From: Verrucomicrobia bacterium UBA1263
Lineage (GTDB): Bacteria; Verrucomicrobiota; Verrucomicrobiia; Limisphaerales; UBA1412
Length of the DNA stretch: 11,924 nt
NCBI GenBank assembly: GCA_002308515.1
Contig: DBVN01000056.1
Span: 11,316-23,239, forward strand
Direction of reading: 5' to 3'
Shown here: positions 1 through 5,745 of the stretch, piece after piece
Layout of the letters: each line of letters starts with the position of its first letter
Position numbering within the stretch: the first letter of the stretch is position 1
Position numbers and translations under genes: made by a program
Notes under the pieces: model-generated
The model's input: the letters and a program-made list of their open reading frames with translations, nothing else
What the model was told of the DNA's origin: nothing
Database searches by the model: none

Positions 1-87
1 CTGCCGCCATTGAATCTGAGCGCTCAGGAAGCGGAAGAGGCCATGGCCAAGATAGAAGAGACAGCTGAAGAATTTAATAAAATATAG
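1..87 (+). CDS. argD: Acetylornithine aminotransferase, C-terminal end (partial)
   Basis: Only the last 28 codons and a TAG stop are inside the window; the frame is open from base 1. The tail begins LPPLNLSAQEAEEAMAKIEE. A 'PPL(N/T)' strand followed by an acidic helix resembles the C-terminus of class III aminotransferases of the ArgD type, which convert N-acetylglutamate semialdehyde to N-acetylornithine with pyridoxal phosphate. The next gene, 11 bases downstream, is argF, and an argD-argF order is common, so context supports the call. The fragment is too short to exclude another class III aminotransferase. Confidence 0.65.
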   Translation: MPPLNLSAQEAEEAMAKIEETAEEFNKI

Positions 88-98
88 CTAAAAAAAAT

Positions 99-1001
99 AT
101 GAATCATTTACTTAGTATTGAAAAACTCCCGCTTCGCGATATGAAGCAGATACTGGAGAACACCGCCATGTTCAAACGTGAACGGGGCTCCCGGACACTG
201 CTTCCCCTGAAAGGACAGACCTGGGGAATGATTTTCGCTAAATCATCCACACGGACAAGAGTTTCCTTTGAAGTGGGCATCCATGAGCTGGGCGGAAACG
301 CTATTTTCTTGAGTACCAGTGATATCCAGTTGGGCCGCGGCGAGTTGATCAAAGATACGGCACGAGTGCTGGGGCGTATGACCCACGGCTGTGTGATCCG
401 TACTTTCAAACAGCAGGATGTGGAAGATTTCGCGCAGTATTCTGGTATTCCTACCGTGAACGCGCTGACAGACTGGGAGCATCCCTGCCAGATCTTGACA
501 GACATTTTCACCATCGAAGAGAAAATGCACTCTATCCAAGGTAAAGTGGTGACCTTTGTGGGCGACGGAGCCTGCAATATTCCCATTTCCTGGGCATTCG
601 CGGCGGCAAAGCTGGGGTTTGAATTGCGTATTGCCGCGCCTAAGGAATACCAGCTGCCCGATGAAGTACTGAAACGCGCTGGAAACGGCGCTAATATCTA
701 TTGCACGACTGATCCCAAAGAAGCCGCGAAAGGCGCGGATGTGCTTTATACGGATACCTGGATCTCCATGGGCAAAGAGAGTGAAAGCGCGCAGAGGATC
801 AGTTTGCTGAAGAACTATCAGATCAATAAAGAAATGGTCTCTCTGGCCAATAAGGATGTGATGGTGCTGCACTGCCTGCCTGCTTATCGCGGCAAGGAGA
901 TCACGGAAGAGATATTCGAGCAGTTCGCCGGAAATATCTTTGACCAGGCGGAAAACCGTCTCCATACCCAGAAAGCGATCATGGACTGGATGACGGATTA
1001 G
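99..1001 (+). CDS. argF: Ornithine carbamoyltransferase
   Basis: This 300-residue protein has the usual length for the cytoplasmic enzyme that joins carbamoyl phosphate and ornithine to make citrulline in arginine biosynthesis. Visible signatures are the carbamoyl-phosphate loop STRTR (residues 50-54), HPCQ (128-131), the GDG turn of the ornithine domain (155-157), SMG (223-225) and HCLPAYRG (258-265), whose Cys is the conserved catalytic-site residue. The C-terminal DQAENRLHTQKA stretch is typical of true ornithine enzymes rather than aspartate carbamoyltransferases. After the GDG turn the sequence reads ACNIP, so a Cys stands where the family usually has the first of two Asn residues. The ATG lies 11 bases after the upstream stop and has only an A-rich run before it, with no Shine-Dalgarno sequence. 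It probably shares a transcript with argD and ends at the terminator at 1022. Confidence 0.95.
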   Translation: MNHLLSIEKLPLRDMKQILENTAMFKRERGSRTLLPLKGQTWGMIFAKSSTRTRVSFEVGIHELGGNAIFLSTSDIQLGRGELIKDTARVLGRMTHGCVIRTFKQQDVEDFAQYSGIPTVNALTDWEHPCQILTDIFTIEEKMHSIQGKVVTFVGDGACNIPISWAFAAAKLGFELRIAAPKEYQLPDEVLKRAGNGANIYCTTDPKEAAKGADVLYTDTWISMGKESESAQRISLLKNYQINKEMVSLANKDVMVLHCLPAYRGKEITEEIFEQFAGNIFDQAENRLHTQKAIMDWMTD

Positions 1002-1021
1002 ACCAGTAATAAAAAAACAAA

Positions 1022-1053
1022 AAGAAGAGGCGCATGAAGAGTGCGTCTTTTTT
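1022..1053 (+). terminator. Rho-independent terminator after argF
   Basis: The stem GGCGCAT/GTGCGTC (1029-1035 with 1041-1047) has seven pairs counting two G-U, and the loop is GAAGA. It is followed by T6 (1048-1053) and preceded by an A-rich run that can lengthen the stem. It sits 20-50 bases after the argF stop. Confidence 0.75.
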
Positions 1054-1070
1054 ATTGGAAATACAGAAAC

Positions 1071-1103
1071 AAAAAAAGTGTGGAGCAAACTCCACACTTT
1101 TTT
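1071..1103. terminator. Bidirectional intrinsic terminator between argF and the PEP-CTERM gene
   Basis: A perfect stem AGTGTGGAG/CTCCACACT with loop CAAA is flanked by A7 on the left and T7 on the right, so both strands carry a T-tract after the hairpin. It lies 20 bases beyond the stop of the minus-strand PEP-CTERM gene and also backs up the argF terminator. Confidence 0.85.
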
Positions 1104-1122
1104 GAAAATCAACTAATCTGAA

Positions 1123-1884
1123 TTAGTCGCGTTTGAAACGACGCAGACCAGCGAAACCAGCCAGAGAGGCTAAGCCCATCAGAGCGAGTTGGAATGTACC
1201 GGCCTCAGGAACGATGGTACCGGTACCGTCAACGCGCAGAGAGAACGGCTGTGTGGTTTCAGGATACTGCAGACCGAGAGTGGTCTTCCAAGTGGTATGA
1301 TCGATGTCATTGCCGTACCACATATCCTTGTCGTAATCGGGGGTTGTGCCATCCTCAAAAGGAGCGATATAGATACTGTCAGCCTGGGAGAAGGGCAGTC
1401 TGATACCATCCGGATTTTCGGTGGTGATCATAAAGCTCAAACCCGCTCTGTTATAATCGTTATAGGTGATCGGCGTATCATAGGTCATGAAATCCGTTGT
1501 GGAAATCATGCTTTCTTCACCCGCTTGATATGTAGTGAATGTGAACGCGGAATCATCGAAACGATAACCAGGTCCCATGTAAACGGCATCACCCACTGCA
1601 TAGAAAGCATCATTCGCGTACAGCGCGAACATAGCGATATCAGGGCTTGTTCCCGCAACAAAGCTCAGGCTGCCAGCACCAGTAATGGTGTACTTAGGAT
1701 ATTCGCCATAAGGACGATCATTACCAAGATCAGTCAGAATGCTACCGCCAATTACTTGGGCAGCAGGAGAACTCTGCACGGATACTTGATTGAACGTACT
1801 TGTGCTATCAAACAGAATATCTGCTTGCACGACAGAAGCCGCTGCCAGAACGGAAGCAACTGTAACTGTTTTAATCATGTTCAT
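1123..1884 (-). CDS. Secreted protein with PEP-CTERM sorting signal
   Basis: This is a 253-residue exported protein of unknown function. Residues 1-21 form a signal peptide (lysine at position 5, hydrophobic run, cleavage probably after VVQA). The body is rich in Thr, Asp, Tyr and Phe, suggesting a beta-structured extracellular domain, but I do not recognise a family. The C-terminus has the PEP-CTERM tripartite plan: VPEAGT (225-230), a hydrophobic segment (about 231-247) and the basic tail RRFKRD. Such proteins are normally processed at the PEP motif by an exosortase and are often tied to exopolysaccharide. No exosortase gene is in this window. The ATG gives MNMIK; a start at the second Met is possible. 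No strong ribosome binding site is visible. The gene is transcribed alone, away from parB, and ends at the terminator at 1071. Confidence 0.85.
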   Translation of the reverse strand: MNMIKTVTVASVLAAASVVQADILFDSTSTFNQVSVQSSPAAQVIGGSILTDLGNDRPYGEYPKYTITGAGSLSFVAGTSPDIAMFALYANDAFYAVGDAVYMGPGYRFDDSAFTFTTYQAGEESMISTTDFMTYDTPITYNDYNRAGLSFMITTENPDGIRLPFSQADSIYIAPFEDGTTPDYDKDMWYGNDIDHTTWKTTLGLQYPETTQPFSLRVDGTGTIVPEAGTFQLALMGLASLAGFAGLRRFKRD

Positions 1885-2214
1885 AACTCAATTTTCTCAA
1901 CATCAACAAAGGCTAACTAGTCGGGAGACGAAAGTCAGCCACATTAATTATTTATCTGAAGCGCTTTTCAAGGCACATCAAAACGTGATCTCGAAAAGAC
2001 ATCTTCCCGACACCGCAGGGATTTTGGCAGAAAATAGGATAGAGTGCAAGTTTTTTTAAAAAAATTTATCAAATATTTGATTTTTTGTTTTGTTTCATGT
2101 TATATCTTTAAGAATCAACATGTTGTGTAAAATAACACATCTTTTTCATAATTTTTTTGCCGGAAAGTCATACTCAGGATTGACAAAAAATCATTTTTTG
2201 ATGAAGCTAGTTGT
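1885..2214. other. Divergent intergenic region between the PEP-CTERM gene and parB
   Basis: This 330-base stretch has no convincing gene. It becomes very AT-rich from about 2050. It holds the candidate promoter at 1943-1971, a T7A7 tract (2051-2064) and a perfect 14-bp palindrome ATCAAATATTTGAT (2068-2081). A TTGACA hexamer (2180-2185) lies upstream of parB but has no good -10 at normal spacing. The parB promoter therefore remains unassigned. Confidence 0.6.
1943..1971 (-). promoter_or_regulatory. Candidate sigma70-like promoter for the PEP-CTERM gene
   Basis: On the minus strand TTGAAA (1966-1971) and ATTAAT (1943-1948) are separated by 17 bases, matching the consensus hexamers at 5/6 and 4/6 positions. 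Transcription would start near 1936, giving a leader of about 50 bases. A 30-base imperfect inverted repeat (arms 1911-1918 and 1933-1940) overlaps the predicted start region. Confidence 0.45.
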
Positions 2215-3147
2215 ATGGCGAAGTCCGCTTTAGGCAGAGGCTTTGGGGCGCTGATGGGTGACAGAAAAGCCAAAACGTCCTCAAATAATACAACGGCACA
2301 GAAACCGGCAGCCGGGAAACCGGAACCGAAAACAGATACCGCGTCTTCTCGAGACGCTGTTCTCAATGTACCGATAGAACGTGTGTTCCCGTCTCGTTTG
2401 CAGCCTCGCAAGCATTTTATAAAAGAATCTCTGGACGAACTCACGCAGTCTATTCGTGAGCACGGGATCATGCAGCCGCTGATCGTTCGCAAAAGCTCTG
2501 ACAGCCGTTATGAATTGATCGCGGGTGAACGCCGTCTCCGTGCCGGAAAAACAGCCGGTCTTAAAGAAGTTCCTGTTATCATTATTGAAGCTGATGACCG
2601 TAAGGCATTGGAACTGATGATGGTGGAGAACCTTCAGCGTGAAAATCTGAATCCCATTGATGAGGCGATCGGTTTTGAGCAACTCATCCGGGAGTTCAAA
2701 TTGACGCAAGAAGCGGCAGCCGCCCGCGTCGGCAAGGGACGTGTAGTGGTGGCTAACGCGCTTCGTTTGCTGAAATTACCACAGTCTGTTCAGGTCATGG
2801 TGGCGGACGGACGTTTAAGTGTAGGTCATGCCAAAGCTATCCTCTCTTTGGAGTATATCGAGGATATGCAGGCTATGGCCGAGCGTGTGGTCAGCGGCAA
2901 GCTGAGTGTGCGCGAAGTGGAAACACTGGTCGCGCGCAAATTGAACAAGACGGAGCATTCACAGCCGAAGACACCGCCTCCTCCGAATGTACATCTCCGC
3001 AAAGTGGAAGAAAAACTGCGTGAACACTTGGGAACTCAAGTAAAAGTGAAGTCCAGCGATGGGGAGAAAGGTTCTCTGGAGATACAGTTTTATAATAAAG
3101 AAGATTTAAACCGCTTGCTGGATATTTTGTCAGTTTCCATCGAATAG
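2215..3147 (+). CDS. parB: Chromosome-partitioning protein ParB
   Basis: This 310-residue protein belongs to the ParB/Spo0J family, CTP-dependent DNA clamps that load at parS sites near the origin and work with the ATPase ParA in chromosome segregation. The N-terminus AKSALGRGFGALMG is the short ParA-interacting segment. It is followed by a low-complexity linker (about 17-47), the nucleotide-binding N domain with GERRLRA (104-110) and ENLQREN (138-144), and a helix-turn-helix (about 163-187, LTQEAAAARVGKGRVVVANAL). A second linker rich in Pro (about 247-259) leads to a C-terminal dimerisation domain. The start is fixed by the conserved N-terminal motif even though no ribosome binding site precedes it. 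Unusually, parA is not adjacent: the upstream neighbour is divergent. A clear terminator follows 25 bases after the stop. Confidence 0.95.
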   Translation: MAKSALGRGFGALMGDRKAKTSSNNTTAQKPAAGKPEPKTDTASSRDAVLNVPIERVFPSRLQPRKHFIKESLDELTQSIREHGIMQPLIVRKSSDSRYELIAGERRLRAGKTAGLKEVPVIIIEADDRKALELMMVENLQRENLNPIDEAIGFEQLIREFKLTQEAAAARVGKGRVVVANALRLLKLPQSVQVMVADGRLSVGHAKAILSLEYIEDMQAMAERVVSGKLSVREVETLVARKLNKTEHSQPKTPPPPNVHLRKVEEKLREHLGTQVKVKSSDGEKGSLEIQFYNKEDLNRLLDILSVSIE

Positions 3148-3172
3148 TGGGAAAATAGACAAATAAAGTGAT

Positions 3173-3199
3173 GGAACCACGGAATAGTGGTTCCTTTTT
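3173..3199 (+). terminator. Rho-independent terminator after parB
   Basis: The perfect 8-bp stem GGAACCAC/GTGGTTCC has loop GGAATA and is followed by T5 (3195-3199). It separates parB from the convergent gene that ends at 3201. Confidence 0.85.
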
Positions 3200-3200
3200 C

Positions 3201-4133
3201 TTATTTTTTAACAGCGGTGGCCAGCAGCGTTTGCAGATGAGGCGGATTTTCCTCATGGTCTGCAATGGTGATATCGATATTTTTGAACAGAGCGTGCTCC
3301 AGCAGCAGATGGATCTCGCCTTCGGAAAAGCCCAGCCTGGTATCTCCGTAAAGTTTATGCGCTTCTGAGAAATTATGTTTCAACAGATCCAGAATAAAGA
3401 TTTTACCGCCGGGGATCAGGATCCGATATGCCGCGGAGAGTGCTTGTTCCGGTTTATCCAGATGATGAAGAACCTGACTGATGACGACCACATCCACAGA
3501 GGCATCCTGAACAGGAGGGTCTTGGATATCACCCAATCGAAATTCAATATTTTTGATCCCTGCTTTTTTGGCTTGAGCCTGACCAAATTTGATGATTTTA
3601 GGGGAATTATCCACAGCGATGACTTGTTTCGCGCTTTGGGCGAAGAGTTCACTTATCAAACCTTCACCAGAACCAAGATCTGCGATCACCAGGGGCGGCA
3701 GCATTTTAAGGAGAAGTTGACCAAAAGCCTGCCAGGATCTTCCCGGACCGTATTTACGATCAAAACGGCCGGCTACCTGATTGAAGAAAAGACGTGTATG
3801 TTCTTCCCGCAGAGAGAGTATTCTTTTGAGGTTGACCAGATCCGTCTTATAATCAGGCAGTTCTCGCGCCCCTTGAAGCGCGGACGTAACAAGTTCTGAA
3901 TGAGGAAGAACTGTCAGATCGGAGAGTTTATAAAGGATACTCCGTCCTTTCCGCTGAGATGTCAAAAGACCACTCTCCAAAAGTACCGCCAAATGGGTGG
4001 AAATGCGGGATTGCCCCATTCTTGTGATAGATTGAAGTTCCTGAACAGAAAGGGTTTCTTTTTCTAAAAGGGAAAGGATCCGAAGCCTTGTTGGATCGGC
4101 TAAGGTACGCAGATATTTTAAGATTTTAGCCAT
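3201..4133 (-). CDS. ArsR-type regulator fused to a SAM-dependent methyltransferase
   Basis: This 310-residue protein has two parts. Residues 1-80 are a winged-helix ArsR domain (LADPTRLRILSLL at 11-23, recognition helix around GQSRISTHLAVLLESGLL at 40-57, then the wing). After a linker, residues 115-310 form a class I methyltransferase with motif I ADLGSGEG (151-158), the acidic ribose-binding residue in VDNSP (174-178), GD (201-202) and the post-motif VLHHLDKPEQAL. I see no Cys anywhere, so a thiolate metal site of the ArsR/SmtB kind is ruled out. ArsR-methyltransferase fusions are known in many bacteria, some beside methionine-cycle genes, so sensing SAM or SAH is plausible but is inference. 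It has its own strong promoter and no Shine-Dalgarno sequence. Neighbours give no target. Confidence 0.88.
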   Translation of the reverse strand: MAKILKYLRTLADPTRLRILSLLEKETLSVQELQSITRMGQSRISTHLAVLLESGLLTSQRKGRSILYKLSDLTVLPHSELVTSALQGARELPDYKTDLVNLKRILSLREEHTRLFFNQVAGRFDRKYGPGRSWQAFGQLLLKMLPPLVIADLGSGEGLISELFAQSAKQVIAVDNSPKIIKFGQAQAKKAGIKNIEFRLGDIQDPPVQDASVDVVVISQVLHHLDKPEQALSAAYRILIPGGKIFILDLLKHNFSEAHKLYGDTRLGFSEGEIHLLLEHALFKNIDITIADHEENPPHLQTLLATAVKK

Positions 4134-4175
4134 AGAAAGATGGAGCGTCCGCAGCTATCAGTATAAGACAGAAAA

Positions 4176-4204
4176 ATTAAAGCATTCTTTCGCGACTGTG
4201 TCAA
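4176..4204 (-). promoter_or_regulatory. Near-consensus sigma70-like promoter for the ArsR-methyltransferase gene
   Basis: Read on the minus strand, TTGACA (4199-4204, perfect) and TTTAAT (4176-4181, 5/6) are separated by exactly 17 bases. The start of transcription should lie near 4169, leaving a leader of about 35 bases. This is the best promoter in the window. Confidence 0.75.
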
Positions 4205-4215
4205 AGGAATGTATA

Positions 4216-4253
4216 AACAAAAACACCCTGTATTCGTAAGAATAACAGGGTGT
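4216..4253 (-). terminator. Intrinsic terminator after the alanine-rich protein gene
   Basis: The arms ACACCCTGT (4223-4231) and ACAGGGTGT (4245-4253) pair perfectly. An inner 4-bp extension ATTC/GAAT has loop GTAA and one bulged base. On the minus strand the hairpin is followed by a T-rich tail (complement of 4216-4223). It begins 22 bases past the stop at 4276. Confidence 0.75.
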
Positions 4254-4275
4254 GTGAATTTCTAACTAATGATAA

Positions 4276-4893
4276 TTATTTTCCAGTGTAGAACTTGGCG
4301 GGATAACGACGCACGAAAGGCACCGTTCCTTCAGTTACGGGAGCAACTTGGTGCAGGAGCACGCCAGGAGCCGCATTGCCGAAGGCATCTTCACCGAAGT
4401 TTACAGTCGCTTGCGGAAGCACAGTCGGGTCCAGCGGAAGCAGAGACGGATCAATGTCATCGAGAGCGGCTTCTACTTCAGCAGCATATTTCGGAGCTAC
4501 CGCAGAAACTTCCGCTACGATTTCGTTCGCGTACGCGGGAGCGGCTTTGATGGCCACTTTCGCGAGCTTGACCGACAGACTCTTCTGGAGATCAGCAGCT
4601 TTCGCAGCCGCCAGAGGAGCTAATTCCGGATTAGACTCAGAAATGGCTTTCACCGTCTGAATGAGGGCGCCAGCCTTACTGGATTTGGTTGCGCGGATCA
4701 CTTGAGCGAGGACATCTTCACGATCGGAAGCATTCGCCTTAGTGAGCAGTTCTGTAGCAACAGAGCTTACATTGCGGAGCTTGGCACCGCTGATGGCTTC
4801 ATCTATTGCATTCACCTGAGCAGGTGTCAGCGCATTCGCAGAAACTGCAGCCGCCACAAAGATCGCGGCCAGTAACAATGTTGTCTTCTTCAT
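4276..4893 (-). CDS. Secreted alanine-rich helical protein, function unknown
   Basis: This 205-residue protein starts with a clear signal peptide (KK, then a hydrophobic run, cleavage probably after SANA at residue 21). The mature part to about residue 146 is Ala/Val/Lys/Glu-rich and predicted almost wholly helical. It contains imperfect repeats of about 15 residues, such as KAAPAYANEIVAEVS (116-130) next to AVAPKYAAEVEAA (131-143). The last 60 residues are Pro-rich and end RRYPAKFYTGK. I do not recognise a named domain; similar exported Ala-rich proteins are common in Verrucomicrobia. The frame is open 47 codons further upstream, but the Met at 4893 is chosen because the signal peptide begins there. 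No Shine-Dalgarno sequence precedes it. It is a single-gene unit with its own terminator and an operator-like palindrome upstream. Confidence 0.8.
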   Translation of the reverse strand: MKKTTLLLAAIFVAAAVSANALTPAQVNAIDEAISGAKLRNVSSVATELLTKANASDREDVLAQVIRATKSSKAGALIQTVKAISESNPELAPLAAAKAADLQKSLSVKLAKVAIKAAPAYANEIVAEVSAVAPKYAAEVEAALDDIDPSLLPLDPTVLPQATVNFGEDAFGNAAPGVLLHQVAPVTEGTVPFVRRYPAKFYTGK

Positions 4894-4941
4894 AAACAAA
4901 ATATTCAATCTCGAACTCAATACAACCTGTGAGGTCAGGGG

Positions 4942-4960
4942 TGTGTATATAGAATACACA
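4942..4960. promoter_or_regulatory. Operator-like 19-bp palindrome
   Basis: TGTGTAT-N5-ATACACA is a perfect 7-bp inverted repeat with a 5-base spacer, 49-67 bases upstream of the start of the alanine-rich protein gene, where a promoter would be expected. It has the shape of a site for a dimeric regulator. No regulator can be assigned. Confidence 0.4.
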
Positions 4961-5168
4961 TTTATGAGACACCCATGCCTCAACACCGGGGAAAATTTTA
5001 TCACAACGCGAGGGGATGTAAAGAGGAAAAACAAAAAATATTTAATTTTTTTTCAGGCGGGAAGAACATCTTTCCCCACTTGAGAAAATGCCTTGAAAAA
5101 TAAGGGCAGAATGAGATTTCCATTCTTTTATCAGAGAAAGAAAGTTGTCGGTTGGGTAAAATAAATCA

Positions 5169-5191
5169 TCAAAAAATGAAAATTTTTTTGA
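5169..5191 (-). terminator. Weak A/T hairpin after rmlC
   Basis: TCAAAAAA (5169-5176) and TTTTTTGA (5184-5191) form an 8-bp inverted repeat 9 bases beyond the rmlC stop. Almost all pairs are A-T, so it is at best a weak terminator. No stronger candidate follows the operon. Confidence 0.3.
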
Positions 5192-5199
5192 CTTTTTTA

Positions 5200-5745
5200 T
5201 CAATCGAACAGCTTGGATGACGGCAGATCTTTCAAGGGGGTGCCCGCTTCATCCTTGGCGGACAGGATCGGCGACTCCACATCCCAGGAGATCCCCAGTG
5301 CCGGATCGTTCCATAGAAGGGTCACTTCTCCCTCCGGATGGTAGAGTTCCGTGCATTTATAGTGAAAGAGAGCCGTTTCGCTCAATACGGCGAATCCATG
5401 GGCAAAGCCAGCCGGAACGAAGAGCTGACGTTTGCTTTGTCCGTCCAGCTCCACAGAGAACCATTTGCCGAACATCCCGGAACCGCGGCGCAAGTCCACA
5501 ACTACATCTTGCACACGGCCTTCGATGACGGAAACCAGTTTGCCCTGGGGTGGGATCTGGTAATGCAAACCGCGCAAGATGCCCTTGCGGCTGAAGGAGA
5601 TGTTATCCTGAACAAAGTCAGCGTGGATGCCTGTTTCCCGGTATCGCTGCTGGTTCCAGGTTTCCAGAAAGTACCCGCGGGCATCGCCGAATACTTTGGG
5701 TTCAATGACAAAGAGACCTTGAAAATCTGTAGGGATGACGTTCAT
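5200..5745 (-). CDS. rmlC: dTDP-4-dehydrorhamnose 3,5-epimerase
   Basis: This 181-residue cupin enzyme (also called rfbC) epimerises dTDP-4-dehydro-6-deoxyglucose at C3 and C5 in the dTDP-L-rhamnose pathway, feeding cell-surface polysaccharides. Family hallmarks are visible: IEPKVFGDARGYFLETW (14-30), SFSRKGILRGLHYQ with the catalytic His (61), VVVDLRRGS (81-89), FVPAGFAHGF (109-118), the conserved tyrosines in YKCTELY (129-135) and WNDP (145-148). Length is normal for the family. An upstream TTG would add six residues, but the ATG at 5745 is preferred: it overlaps the TGA of the preceding methyltransferase gene (ATGA) and gives the usual N-terminus. Translation is therefore probably coupled. 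rmlA, rmlB and rmlD are not in the window. Confidence 0.93.
   Translation of the reverse strand: MNVIPTDFQGLFVIEPKVFGDARGYFLETWNQQRYRETGIHADFVQDNISFSRKGILRGLHYQIPPQGKLVSVIEGRVQDVVVDLRRGSGMFGKWFSVELDGQSKRQLFVPAGFAHGFAVLSETALFHYKCTELYHPEGEVTLLWNDPALGISWDVESPILSAKDEAGTPLKDLPSSKLFD

Larger units (their letters stand above)
4894..5199. other. Intergenic region between rmlC and the alanine-rich protein gene
   Basis: This 306-base stretch has no gene I can support. Its left half is the upstream region of the alanine-rich protein gene and includes the palindrome at 4942-4960. I could not pick a convincing -35/-10 pair. From 5030 to 5199 it is AT-rich, with an A/T hairpin near 5169-5191. Confidence 0.55.

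Noticed and set aside
243..1112. Long minus-strand reading frame opposite argF
   Set aside because: It lies antisense to a complete argF with all catalytic motifs, resembles no protein family and would cross the terminators after argF.
1189..1920. 243-codon plus-strand reading frame opposite the PEP-CTERM gene
   Set aside because: The minus-strand protein has a signal peptide and a complete PEP-CTERM tail, while the plus frame has no recognisable features.
2091..2106. TGTTTCA half-site resembling parS upstream of parB
   Set aside because: Only 11 of 16 positions match TGTTTCACGTGAAACA and the second half is not preserved, which is expected by chance in AT-rich DNA.
4894..5034. 47-codon upstream extension of the alanine-rich protein
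   Set aside because: It would place a classic signal peptide in the interior of the protein; the region looks like upstream control DNA.
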